Origin: Saprospiraceae bacterium
Lineage (GTDB): Bacteria > Bacteroidota > Bacteroidia > Chitinophagales > Saprospiraceae
Length of the DNA: 64,000 nt
NCBI GenBank assembly: GCA_019638455.1
Contig: JAHBTU010000002.1
Span: forward strand, 62,001-126,000
Direction of reading: 5' to 3'
Shown: positions 33,701 to 42,065 of the stretch, in pieces
Layout: each line of letters opens with the position of its first letter
Position numbering within the stretch: position 1 is the stretch's first letter
Position numbers and translations under genes: made by a program
The notes under the pieces: generated by a model
Told to the model about the DNA's origin: nothing
The model's input: only the letters and a program-made list of their open reading frames with translations
Database searches by the model: none

Positions 33701-35103
33701 CATCCTGTATTGACATCAGTCACGGTGACAAACACAATAGTGCCGGCCGCGATGCTGTCAATTTGTGGGCTATTGGGTTGGGGCTGAGGTTGCCATTGGT
33801 AATTATATACGCCTGTGGGCGGGTCAACAATGGCTGTAACGGCGCCATTGTCAATACCGAGGCATAAAGCATTGGTCAAATTGAGATTGACCCCCAAAGA
33901 ATCAATCATATACATGGTGACCTCCAAGTCATGCTGGCAACCGTTCGCATCAAAAATGCAGACGTAATATGTGCCCGGCTCCAATCCGCAAGCAGTAGGG
34001 CCTGTGATGCCTAACGCTGGCCAGATGTATGTATATGGCGGTGTGCCGCCCACGCCTTGCACCGTGATGCAGCCATTGCTGTCGCCACAAGCAGGCGAAA
34101 GGGAAATGACTTCCCCATCCAACACCTCAGGTATGTTGATGGTGTCGAAACTTGTCGCTACGCAGCCATATTGGTCATACACAGTCAATGAATAGCTGCC
34201 TGCTGGCAGGTTCAATTGGTTGGGGTCGTTGCTGCCATTGCTCCAAACAAAGGTGTAAGGAGGGGTGCCGCCCACGACGAATGAATTCAGCGCACCGCCA
34301 TTGGGGAAATAGGAACAAGCTATGTCGGTGGCAATGACTTCAACAATCAGCTTTGCCTGCTCCGTGAGCGTCACTGTTTCGGTGTAGGTGCAGCCTATCG
34401 CATCTGTAATCGTGATACCATATCCACCTCCCGGCACATTGAGCAACGACTGGTTTTCAGCCCCCGTTTCCCAAATCCATGTGAAACCCGGATTTGTACC
34501 ATACACCACCACATCTATGGAACCTGTCGGCTGACCTGCGCACAATGGCGGGAAATATGTGTATGCTGGCAAAAACTCGGCAGCAGGCGCCACATTGTAT
34601 GCGCCAATTTTCGCGCAGCCATTTGCATCCGTCACAGTGACAAAATAGGTACCCGCCGATGAAACGGATATGGTTTGGGTTATTGCAGCATTGCTCCATT
34701 GATAAGCGTAAGGCTGTGTGCCGCCAGTAGGGTTGGCGGTGATTGTCCCATTGTTGCTGGAACAACTCAATCCCTCTGTGGTGAAAGCAACTTCCAATGG
34801 GTCGGGCTGCTGCACCGCCACATTGCCAGTTGCGGTTTGGCCATTCTGGTCTGTCACCGTGACGGAGACCGTTCCCGCTCCCAGGCCAAAATTGGTTTGA
34901 CCCGTTTGATTGTTGTTCCATAGGTATGTGTATGGCTCAACACCCCCTGTGGCGGTCACGGTAGCCGTCCCGTTGGTAAACCCATGACAGGTTGGCTCGA
35001 AAGTCGTGAACGACAGCACTATCTGGCCAGAAAGGGTATTCAATGCCAGAAGCACCCATATTGCCGAAAAAAGGCCGTATTTCATGCGGAAAAGGATTTT
35101 CAT
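30709..35103 (-). CDS. Giant SprB-repeat surface adhesin with type B T9SS tail
   Basis: The protein is about 1464 residues from the ATG at 35103 (MKILFRMKYGLFSAIWVLLALNTLSGQ signal; 35121 or 35085 are alternatives). The N-terminal half holds seven SprB repeats of the form xxC...NG-x-I...GGxxPYxYxW. The middle has PKD-like domains (WNFGDNNTSEEFNPTHIYAGSG, FTDLTTHFYPIASWNWSF). The C-terminal 90 residues (PKAFTPNNDSNNDFFIVRGL, VVWNRWGEKVYE, GWDGTFNG) are the gliding-motility-associated domain that targets T9SS. It is the last gene of the reverse-strand cluster and is probably carried on the cell surface, as SprB is. Adhesion or gliding is inference. Confidence 0.5.
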   Translation of the reverse strand: MKILFRMKYGLFSAIWVLLALNTLSGQIVLSFTTFEPTCHGFTNGTATVTATGGVEPYTYLWNNNQTGQTNFGLGAGTVSVTVTDQNGQTATGNVAVQQPDPLEVAFTTEGLSCSSNNGTITANPTGGTQPYAYQWSNAAITQTISVSSAGTYFVTVTDANGCAKIGAYNVAPAAEFLPAYTYFPPLCAGQPTGSIDVVVYGTNPGFTWIWETGAENQSLLNVPGGGYGITITDAIGCTYTETVTLTEQAKLIVEVIATDIACSYFPNGGALNSFVVGGTPPYTFVWSNGSNDPNQLNLPAGSYSLTVYDQYGCVATSFDTINIPEVLDGEVISLSPACGDSNGCITVQGVGGTPPYTYIWPALGITGPTACGLEPGTYYVCIFDANGCQHDLEVTMYMIDSLGVNLNLTNALCLGIDNGAVTAIVDPPTGVYNYQWQPQPQPNSPQIDSIAAGTIVFVTVTDVNTGCTGTATDTVGANTEVDLSVNLMGITCPEDLTGSASAVASGGTSPYQYVWTYPDSTTVSGPNIANLGIGAYTITVTDELGCTAKDSVHITALSNPVADYALMLLECEADGITIQFLDKSQDSIVSWNWNISWGMGDTTSTEQNPPPLQFIMDETGTVQLTVTSAFGCTAVIDSVFEIEGAPTATVSVPSVDCENNPVLITVTDGSPNNTYTWMPTTGLTFDPDEKNVIADPSETTVYQLVIANGLCTDTLERTVVRVLPINLSVQDTSIVTCDTSATLVALTATSDVVTFVWLDELGNEVGSNANITLIAKGLNTYTVVASDPYGCTETAQASVRGNGVDVSASFTPVSIACDGVSQIFSVANLDPSDNLTYQWTANDPNVVITPANTPSVTVTGPAGSYTLSVVVRNQHDCEVTLTTEVTSLPTISLEGAVTIDLCNGTEVKFNQTVNVPGTWNFGDNNTSEEFNPTHIYAGSGVYVVTFSSTENCVLPYDTTIFVLPEIAVVAAIGNNYVSCTNQARIQFTDLTTHFYPIASWNWSFSTGASSNIQNPIITFSDEGTIIANLTVTDVNGCTGTASMPIEIAVVRDSLSSEEPFCPGEAVALNPDFNPNYTYTWVSTPNDPNFDANSPNPNVMPPVPTVYVATIGNGPCIVVDSITVTPEEAAIVSLPDDQIVCSDDLITIKVENTNGVTFVWSQHPDFNPPYPNNADSLTITPEKNGIYYVQAINEAGCKAVDSIKVNNAAADILADPTNRSICEGDSTQLMIINLDPEDILTYEWTPTLPSIPNPTVAPNVSTSYTVKVTNQFGCSDTQQLNVNVISISVTAENIGKDTICPGQSTELLATVVSNSNNITYDWTPSNSLTGEKTANPTASPSETTVYTVTAIAEGLCPDTANVIVYFMPGECAPPYIFVPKAFTPNNDSNNDFFIVRGLDITEVYFVVWNRWGEKVYETRDINARGWDGTFNGKQLTPDSYAWYLQARCGNGEFYTSKGDVTLLK

Positions 35104-35209
35104 ATTGCAAAGTATGTTCATGGTGCGTTTGGGATAGACCAAAAAAGAGATTTCAAAGGGCTGAAAGGTTATTGACGCAATGGTCTTTTTTACAAACCCG
35201 GTTGAGCAT

Positions 35210-37627
35210 TTAGTTTTTAAACATTCTGACTTCGATAATCTCTGCCCTGCGTTCGCGCGAGGCTTCGATGCTATACACTGAGCGTCGTTTGTCGCGGGCA
35301 TCATCACTCACATGGGGAGGAGCGGCGCTTTCCCCAAGTGGCAACGTCGAGACCTTCAGTTGTCCGCTGCGAACGTATTGCTCAAAGATGCCGTCGTCAT
35401 ATTTCCTAAAATAATTACGAACGCTCGCTATGCGGCGCTGCGTGAGGGCCATGTTGTAATCGGAGGAAGCCAACGGGCTGGCAAATGATTTTACCATGAT
35501 TTCGATGCTCGAGCCTCCTTTCAAGAACAGTCCGAGGTTGCTGGCAAAGACTTCAAGTTTGACGTAGCCTGTTTGCACCTCCTCATCGAAAAACTTGCCC
35601 AACTGCTCCGCTGCTTGCTCTTTTTCAACGCCTTTCAGGGTGTTTGTGTATTGTTCGATGAATGCCGTCCGACGTGTCATGTATCGCTCCACTGTTTGTT
35701 CGTAAGTCTGCGAAGTAGTGGTGTAACGGGTGCGTGGATCGGGCTGGTCGTTGTCGAAATAAAGAGTTATAGGCAGGTAGGCGCTCATGCTGGCTGGGCT
35801 TAGAAACAAGTTTTTGTACATGGTGGTGCCTGCTTTGACGGCCCTTAGTTCTTCTGCCGTCACCACAGCAGTATCTGGCAAAAACCCTTCTTTCTCCGCA
35901 ATGACAGTAAACATCCTAAGCCCGCCTACTTCCATCTTGGATTCGTTGCTGTCAGAGCCAGTTCTCTTTTGTTCGGACACAACGCCGGGTACTTCATAAA
36001 TCCGTACCAGCACATCAAAAAGCGGCTCCTTTGTCCATTCGTGAAAAGTTTTGACAGCCAACCCGATTTCTGGAACCAGATAGAGTTTTTCCACAAATTT
36101 TCGGTCGGCAGGCAGGGAGGTGGTCTCCACATACACGGTGTCTGGTTTGTAAAACTCTTTTTGCGCGATTATCATGTACTGCTGGCGACGCCGAATCGCA
36201 AAATCGGCTTCGTTTTTCTCGCCAGAGAATTTGGTGGCTGACGGCAATTTTGCCGGAGCCTCCGTAAGCGTGAACACCACCTCATCCAAAGGAGCTTCTT
36301 CTGGTTTGGCGAAGGCCAGTGTTTTGAGTTCGATGGGCAGATAGGTGGCTTTGTAGATGTCGTAGCAGCAAGCATCGCCCACGACGGCAGCCGATTCCTC
36401 TCGATTAGAGGTGAACAAGGCCATATCGTCGTTTTGGGGAGCGTAATAGAGGTCGTCGTAGCTACTGTTGAGCGGCACATCGAGGTGTTCCGGCGCTTGC
36501 CAGGCGTTGTTTGAAAAAACGGACTTGTAGATGTCAAACCCGCCCACGCTTTGCCGTCCGTTTGTGCTGAAGTACAGCGTTTTATCTTTTTCGTAAAAAA
36601 ACGGGGTCACCTCGTCGCTCGGGGTGTTGAGGGCGGCAACGTTCTCCGGTTTGCCCACACTTCCGGTCAATGTCAGCGGTGCTTTCCAAATATCCAACCC
36701 TCCCAATCCGCCGGGGCGGTCGCTGACGAAGTAAAGCTCATAGTAACCATCTTCAGCCATCCTGACGTGGGGCTGAGTGGTGTTGTATCCCGGCGCATTC
36801 ACGATATCCGGCAGTTTGACGGCTGCCGCCCAGCCGGCTGATGTCTGATATGTGAAATGAAGGTCGCAAAAAAAACCTCCTGCACTGACATAATCGCACT
36901 TGCTGAAAACAAGCACTTTGCCATCGGCACTGAAAGCCGTGTTGGCGGTATGTCGTTTAGCATCGTTGAAATCGGCAAATACCCCGGCTGAACCATCGCT
37001 TGATTCCAACACCTTTGAAATAGGGCGCTTGGGGTAATTTTTGTCGCCCCATTCAATTTCACGAAAAGACGAATAGACCAACGTGTTGTCGCGCAGGGTA
37101 GCTGCGAAGTCGGACTGTGCTGTGTTGGGGGTCTCGTCGGGGAGCCGTTCCACGAGAATGCTTCGGTCGGGATTGGTGAGTCGTTCCAAAGCCCATATAC
37201 ATTGTTCTATGTCTCGTTCTGCCTCTTTGCGGAGCGGAGAGTTAGCCGTTGCCGTTGCGGTGTAGCGGCGATAGAGCCGGATAGCCTCGTCGTATTTCCC
37301 CAGATACTTTTTCACATTGGCTAATTTGAAAGAAGCGTCTGGGAATTTGCCGTTTTTGTCCGCCTCAAGGGTTTGTTGAAGCAATGCCTCGGCCTGCCCG
37401 TAAGCGCCAAACTGGCGGGCGGCATCCGCATAGCGGTATGATACGTCGAGGCGATTTGGTTCCATTTCAAGGACTTTTCCAAAATACTGCATGGCGGCAT
37501 AGTAGTCTTTTGCCCCCATGGCGTTGTCAGCAGCGTTTTCATAAGCTCGTGGCGTTTGGGTGCTGGCTCTCCCTACCAGCAACATCAAGGAGCACACCAC
37601 CAAAGCGGCTCTCATTAACTTGTTCAT
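35210..37627 (-). CDS. TPR-PD40-OmpA protein of T9SS/gliding type (paralogue 1)
   Basis: The protein has 805 residues and a signal peptide (RAALVVCSLMLLVGRASTQ). Residues 28-130 are TPR-like (AKDYYAAMQYFGKVLEMEPNRLDVSYRYADAAR). Residues about 170-420 are a PD40-type propeller (SVGGFDIYK, GGLGGLDIWKAP, YYELYFVSDRPGG), then carboxypeptidase-regulatory-like beta domains and a C-terminal OmpA-like domain (EIMVKSFASPLASSDYNMALTQRRIASVRNYF). This order is that of PorE-like T9SS/gliding accessory proteins that bind peptidoglycan. It is 57 bp from its paralogue and about 106 bp from the adhesin, on one strand. Confidence 0.5.
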   Translation of the reverse strand: MNKLMRAALVVCSLMLLVGRASTQTPRAYENAADNAMGAKDYYAAMQYFGKVLEMEPNRLDVSYRYADAARQFGAYGQAEALLQQTLEADKNGKFPDASFKLANVKKYLGKYDEAIRLYRRYTATATANSPLRKEAERDIEQCIWALERLTNPDRSILVERLPDETPNTAQSDFAATLRDNTLVYSSFREIEWGDKNYPKRPISKVLESSDGSAGVFADFNDAKRHTANTAFSADGKVLVFSKCDYVSAGGFFCDLHFTYQTSAGWAAAVKLPDIVNAPGYNTTQPHVRMAEDGYYELYFVSDRPGGLGGLDIWKAPLTLTGSVGKPENVAALNTPSDEVTPFFYEKDKTLYFSTNGRQSVGGFDIYKSVFSNNAWQAPEHLDVPLNSSYDDLYYAPQNDDMALFTSNREESAAVVGDACCYDIYKATYLPIELKTLAFAKPEEAPLDEVVFTLTEAPAKLPSATKFSGEKNEADFAIRRRQQYMIIAQKEFYKPDTVYVETTSLPADRKFVEKLYLVPEIGLAVKTFHEWTKEPLFDVLVRIYEVPGVVSEQKRTGSDSNESKMEVGGLRMFTVIAEKEGFLPDTAVVTAEELRAVKAGTTMYKNLFLSPASMSAYLPITLYFDNDQPDPRTRYTTTSQTYEQTVERYMTRRTAFIEQYTNTLKGVEKEQAAEQLGKFFDEEVQTGYVKLEVFASNLGLFLKGGSSIEIMVKSFASPLASSDYNMALTQRRIASVRNYFRKYDDGIFEQYVRSGQLKVSTLPLGESAAPPHVSDDARDKRRSVYSIEASRERRAEIIEVRMFKN

Positions 37628-37684
37628 GGCGATTATACATGGTTTGCCGGGCGGGAGACTGTGGGGAGTAAAATAAGGGTTAGT

Positions 37685-40534
37685 CTATATTCCTTTGGAG
37701 CCTCGCTTCACCTCCACCCCAATTATTTCCAATCGGCGCTCACGAGAAGCGCGTGGGTCGTAGATGGAGCGTCGCGGGTCTTTTACGTCGTCGCTAATGT
37801 CTTTGGGGGCGAGGTTTTCGCCATTGGGTTCGAGGTTGATGATGATTTGACCGTTGTCAACAAATTTCTTGTAAATGCCGCCGTCGTGCTTCAAGAAGTG
37901 ATTGCGGACGCTCGCCACACGGCGGGAAGTTAGGTTCATATTGTACTGCGAGGCGGCACGCGGAGAGGCGAAGCCTCTGAGGGTCAATACGATATAATCT
38001 CCACGCTCCATCATCTTGTAAAGGTCTTCAGAGAAAAAGAACAGTTTCTCCCAACCTGCACGCACCTCGCGCTCGAAGAAGTATTCAATTGAGTCCAAAG
38101 CCGCTTGCTTTTCGACACTATCCAATCCTGCGCTGAAATTTTCCAGAAACTCTGGCTTGCGGCGATAGAAATCCACATAAGTAGGTCGGTATTCGCGGTC
38201 TGTGGTCGGTTTCATGGTGCGCTTGTCCGGCTCGTCGTTGTCGAAATAGAGCTTGATGGGCAGATACGCTTCGAGATAGAGCGGCCTGAGTCGCAACTGC
38301 TGTTCGATATGACGGAATGGAATACGCGGCAGATTCGTGGTGAACCGCACCGTATCGCTCAAATAGCCATCCTTGGAGGCGACGATGAGATATTGGCGGT
38401 CGTAGCTGATGGTCGTTTCGTAGTATTTGGTGCCGGGCGGGTTCACATATTGCTCGGTGCGGTTGCCGCCCTCTATTTCCAATAACCGGTAGGTGACATC
38501 ATAGAGCGTGTCGCGGGTGACGGCATGCAACGTATGCGCCACGAAAGAGATGCCTTTGGTCAAATAGACCTTCCGCTCGATGGTAATGGCATCATGTAGT
38601 TTTTCCGTGGTGACGACATCTGTGGAGTCTTGTGTGTACCCGTGCTTAGAGGCAAATGCTTGGTAGCGATGTTCAAAGTCAATAGAATAATCATATCGAT
38701 TGGTGTCTTCCTTGACTTGCACCAATGATTCCAACGCCCCGCCATCTTTGCCAGTGACAAAATTGCCGTTTTCCAAAAACCTGCCTAAGGTGCTAAGGCG
38801 CACAGTAGCTCCCGGAATAGGCTCGAGAGTTTCTTTGTCGAACACACTTACTATAAGGTGTGGTTTGGCTGGTTTCAAATAAAGTTTTTTGACCAATGTG
38901 TCTTTCCAGATAGTGGGGGGGGTCTCAAAGCGAACCGTATCAGAAGTAAAACGAGGTTTAGTAGCAATAATCATGTAAGAACGGCGCGGTTGCAAATCGA
39001 AGCTTTGAAAGGCCCCCTCCAAAGCAACCGTGCGCTCGCGCACAATGGCGCCTTTGGCAGAATACTCCGTGAGCTGCAGGGTGGTGCCTCTCAACGAGTC
39101 GAGTGTTTCTTTGTGGAAGGTCACCGCCAGCATGACGGGCTTTTCGATGGATGCTCGATAGATATCGTAACAACATGCTTGCTCGCCGGGAATCTCGCCT
39201 TTTTCATCCACCGTGAAGGCATTCGAGCCTTTGCGATTGGAGGCGAGATAACCAGTTTTGCCATTTTTCGTGACGGCAAAATATGCGTCGTGACCGGATG
39301 AGTTGATAGGTATGCCCATGTGCACGGGTTCATCCCAGGTTTCTCCATAACCCTTTGCCCGGTAGATATCAAAACCGCCGACGGTCTGCAAGCCATCGCT
39401 ACTGAAATAGAGCATACCAGTTCCACTATGGAAGAAGGGCGTGATGTCATTGCCCTTGGTGTTCAGCGCGGATAGATTGACTGGCTCCGAGAATTTGTCG
39501 CCTTCAATACGGCTGTACCATATATCCAAATTGCCTTTGCCGCCGGGGCGATTGCTGACGAAAAAGAGGGTCTCGAAAGAATCGCCATTGGCCCTGCCCA
39601 CACTTGGGTGTGTGTTGGTGGAGTCTGGGTGATTGATGTGCGGGGGCAATTTGACGGGAGGCCCCCAAGAGCCGCCAGTCATCTTCCGCATATAAATATC
39701 GCAGCGGATTTTGGCTGTTTTGCCTACGAAATCGCAAATCGTATAGTACATCACATCACCATTTTCATTGAAAGTGACGTTGGTCGTGTGCCGATTTTCC
39801 TCATTGAAATCCACCATATTGGATACCAATGTGTCTCCGGGTTCTAAGGTGGCATACATGGTTTTTGTGAGGCGGCGCTTCGGATAGTTTTTGTCTTTTT
39901 CAAACTCGAACTTGTACGACGAGTAATAGAGCGTGTCGCCTTTGGCACCTTTGGGGTAAAGCGAAAAGTCCGCGTAGATTGAATTGATGGCGTGCAGCGT
40001 GTCCAGAGGGGGCTGAGAATCCGATTGGGCATTCAACAATAGCGCCCAGTCGCAATTTTCAAGACCACGTTCGGCGTTCTCCAACACCTGCTGCGTGATA
40101 CCGACGGGGGTTTCGATGTAAAGAAACCGACGATATAGTTCTTTGGCCTCGGCGTATTTGCCGAGCAGGAATTTGGCTTGCGCTAATTTCACCAATTGCA
40201 TCCCGTCGGACGTCACCATTCTATTGTCAACAATCCTTTCATAGGCGATTTCGGCTTGTTCAATCGCAGAGAATCGCATGGCTGCGTCGCCATATTTTTC
40301 CAGTGCGGGCATTCGCAGGCTGTCGTATTCCAATACTCGCCTGTAATAAATCATTGCTGTGTAGTCATCGCCTTTGGCGACCGCTTTTTCGGCATCGCGT
40401 TCCAGCGAGTTGACGTTTTGGGCGCGGTCGTGGTCAGCGTTGATTCTGTCCGTAATACCGCTTTGGCTTTTGGCAGCCTGAACGGCCAAAAACATGATTA
40501 CTATGGGGAAAAAAAGAAAGTGTTTAGCCTTCAT
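37685..40534 (-). CDS. TPR-PD40-OmpA protein of T9SS/gliding type (paralogue 2)
   Basis: The protein is 949 residues from the ATG at 40534 (signal FLFFPIVIMFLAVQAAKSQ). The domain order equals that of the previous gene but with more beta-domain repeats: TPR (AMIYYRRVLEYDSLRMPALEKYGDAAMR), propeller (LFFVSNRPGGKGNLDIWYS, TVGGFDIYRAK), at least three carboxypeptidase-regulatory-like repeats (each followed by 'Y-L-I-V-A-S-K-x-G-Y'-like text) and an OmpA-like end (YIVLTLRGFASPRAASQYNMNLTSRRVASVRNHF). It shares clear tail similarity (ASRERR near the C-terminus) with paralogue 1, so the pair arose by duplication. Confidence 0.5.
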   Translation of the reverse strand: MKAKHFLFFPIVIMFLAVQAAKSQSGITDRINADHDRAQNVNSLERDAEKAVAKGDDYTAMIYYRRVLEYDSLRMPALEKYGDAAMRFSAIEQAEIAYERIVDNRMVTSDGMQLVKLAQAKFLLGKYAEAKELYRRFLYIETPVGITQQVLENAERGLENCDWALLLNAQSDSQPPLDTLHAINSIYADFSLYPKGAKGDTLYYSSYKFEFEKDKNYPKRRLTKTMYATLEPGDTLVSNMVDFNEENRHTTNVTFNENGDVMYYTICDFVGKTAKIRCDIYMRKMTGGSWGPPVKLPPHINHPDSTNTHPSVGRANGDSFETLFFVSNRPGGKGNLDIWYSRIEGDKFSEPVNLSALNTKGNDITPFFHSGTGMLYFSSDGLQTVGGFDIYRAKGYGETWDEPVHMGIPINSSGHDAYFAVTKNGKTGYLASNRKGSNAFTVDEKGEIPGEQACCYDIYRASIEKPVMLAVTFHKETLDSLRGTTLQLTEYSAKGAIVRERTVALEGAFQSFDLQPRRSYMIIATKPRFTSDTVRFETPPTIWKDTLVKKLYLKPAKPHLIVSVFDKETLEPIPGATVRLSTLGRFLENGNFVTGKDGGALESLVQVKEDTNRYDYSIDFEHRYQAFASKHGYTQDSTDVVTTEKLHDAITIERKVYLTKGISFVAHTLHAVTRDTLYDVTYRLLEIEGGNRTEQYVNPPGTKYYETTISYDRQYLIVASKDGYLSDTVRFTTNLPRIPFRHIEQQLRLRPLYLEAYLPIKLYFDNDEPDKRTMKPTTDREYRPTYVDFYRRKPEFLENFSAGLDSVEKQAALDSIEYFFEREVRAGWEKLFFFSEDLYKMMERGDYIVLTLRGFASPRAASQYNMNLTSRRVASVRNHFLKHDGGIYKKFVDNGQIIINLEPNGENLAPKDISDDVKDPRRSIYDPRASRERRLEIIGVEVKRGSKGI

Positions 40535-40668
40535 GACGGCGTGATTATGAATTTCCGAAAGGGGGATTACGCTTTGTTGCAATGGTCTGTTGGTTATCTG
40601 GCTGAAAGCCAAGGGGGAGGATTAAGTGGTCGTTCAAAGGGTTGTTTTATTGTTGTTCATAAAGCACC

Positions 40669-41724
40669 CTAAATAATCGGGCACGTCTTGAATTTTACGG
40701 GTTTCACTTTGTAAAGGCGATAGATAAGGGCTACTTCGGGGCCGCCGCGACCGCGTGTGACAAGGTCCACATCCGACCAGATATTCACGTCGTAGGTGAA
40801 ACCAATTGTCCATGTGCGCCAAAGCACCTCGACGTGAGGGATAAGCGCATCCTGATAGCGGTGGCGATAATTCACGCCGATTTGCAAAGCAAGCTCCCGA
40901 TATGGGTTCTGATTGAGGTGCATTCGGATGCCTCCGCCATACACGATTTCTCGATAGCCGCCTTGTCGTTGGAAAAGTCCCTGCCCTACCAAGTCAAAAG
41001 TATTGGACATTTGAAGAAGCCCCAGTGCGTAGATGGACATCTTGCTGTGAAGCCGTACGTTGCCGGGGTCCGTTAGGCTCGACGACCAAAAATCGTGATT
41101 GGGCCGATTGATGTGGTGCATACCACCTCCCACATCAAGGCGATGGCGCTTTTCCTCTGCTTGAAAACGCACGTTGACCCCAGCACTGAGGTCGAAGTAT
41201 TTCAGGCTGTTGTTCTGGAAAAGTTGGTCTTCCCGCATATCCGCATTGGGGTCAAAGATGCAGTCCACCCATTGGGCATCGAAGGTGAGCCGATTGGTGC
41301 TGAATGCCCGTTGGCCAAAAGCTGGCGTCACGCCTGCGGTGAGGTAGGTGTTCCGCGCCAATGGGAGCGTGGCCGAAATCGGAATGCCTATTTGCATGGA
41401 GGTCAAGTGGAGGCTGCCTTGCCTGTCGTAGTTCACTATGAGCGAACCTGTCAGGTAGCGGTCATATTTCCCTTTTGTCCAGTAAACTTTGTTCTCGAAG
41501 CTGCCGGAAAATGTGGTGTAAGGCACTGGCACACTATGCCATTGGCTGCGGTAATTGCCCACAAAACGCATATCCCCGCCAAACACGCCCGCAAGCCCCG
41601 GGCTTAGATTGAGGGGCGAATTGCCAAATTGAGAAAAGTGAATGTCTTGCGCGTTCGCGGCAAAAACCGGGAGTAAAAGCGCAAGCAGGAGGATGATTCG
41701 CGGGCATGTGGTAAAAGTGTTCAC
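40669..41724 (-). CDS. PorP/SprF-family outer-membrane protein
   Basis: The protein is about 351 residues from a GTG at 41724 (an earlier GTG at 41751 is possible), with the signal RIILLLALLLPVFAANA. The mature start AQDIHFSQFGNSPLNLSPGLAGVFGGDMRFVGNYRSQW is the hallmark of the PorP/SprF family. The rest alternates strands of a beta-barrel, ending at an unusual Cys (KFKTCPII). PorP-type proteins anchor T9SS cargo adhesins at the outer membrane; SprF is needed for SprB display in Flavobacterium. It heads the reverse-strand cluster with the two OmpA-type genes and the adhesin. Confidence 0.5.
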   Translation of the reverse strand: MNTFTTCPRIILLLALLLPVFAANAQDIHFSQFGNSPLNLSPGLAGVFGGDMRFVGNYRSQWHSVPVPYTTFSGSFENKVYWTKGKYDRYLTGSLIVNYDRQGSLHLTSMQIGIPISATLPLARNTYLTAGVTPAFGQRAFSTNRLTFDAQWVDCIFDPNADMREDQLFQNNSLKYFDLSAGVNVRFQAEEKRHRLDVGGGMHHINRPNHDFWSSSLTDPGNVRLHSKMSIYALGLLQMSNTFDLVGQGLFQRQGGYREIVYGGGIRMHLNQNPYRELALQIGVNYRHRYQDALIPHVEVLWRTWTIGFTYDVNIWSDVDLVTRGRGGPEVALIYRLYKVKPVKFKTCPII

Positions 41725-42004
41725 AGTCGCTGAATTTTGGATTTGGTACACGTTCGGTACAAAATAACAGGCATATCGCAGCCCTACAAGCCGGTTTGGA
41801 TTGCTTCAACGGCAAATGTTGTACCAATGAGACAATCTGCACCCGAGTGGAGGATTGCGTCAAAAAGACTAAAATCGAAGGAGGAGGAATCGCAGCACCC
41901 TTACAGGGAGGCAGACAGGCATTGCGATTAAAATCATGAGATAAAGAAACCGGCGTAAAGTTAGTGTTTTCGCCGGAAGGCAAAATTTTTCAGGGGGATT
42001 AACA

Positions 42005-42038
42005 CAAAAAAGGTTTGCCGTATAGCCGACAAACCTTT
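42005..42038 (-). terminator. Rho-independent terminator
   Basis: On the reverse strand AAAGGTTTG and CAAACCTTT (42030-42038 and 42009-42017 on the forward strand) form a 9-bp stem, followed by a run of six T (A at 42006-42011). It sits 28 bp after the stop of the T9SS cargo gene at 42066. Confidence 0.5.
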
Positions 42039-42065
42039 AACAAATTGGCACAAATGCTCAAAATG

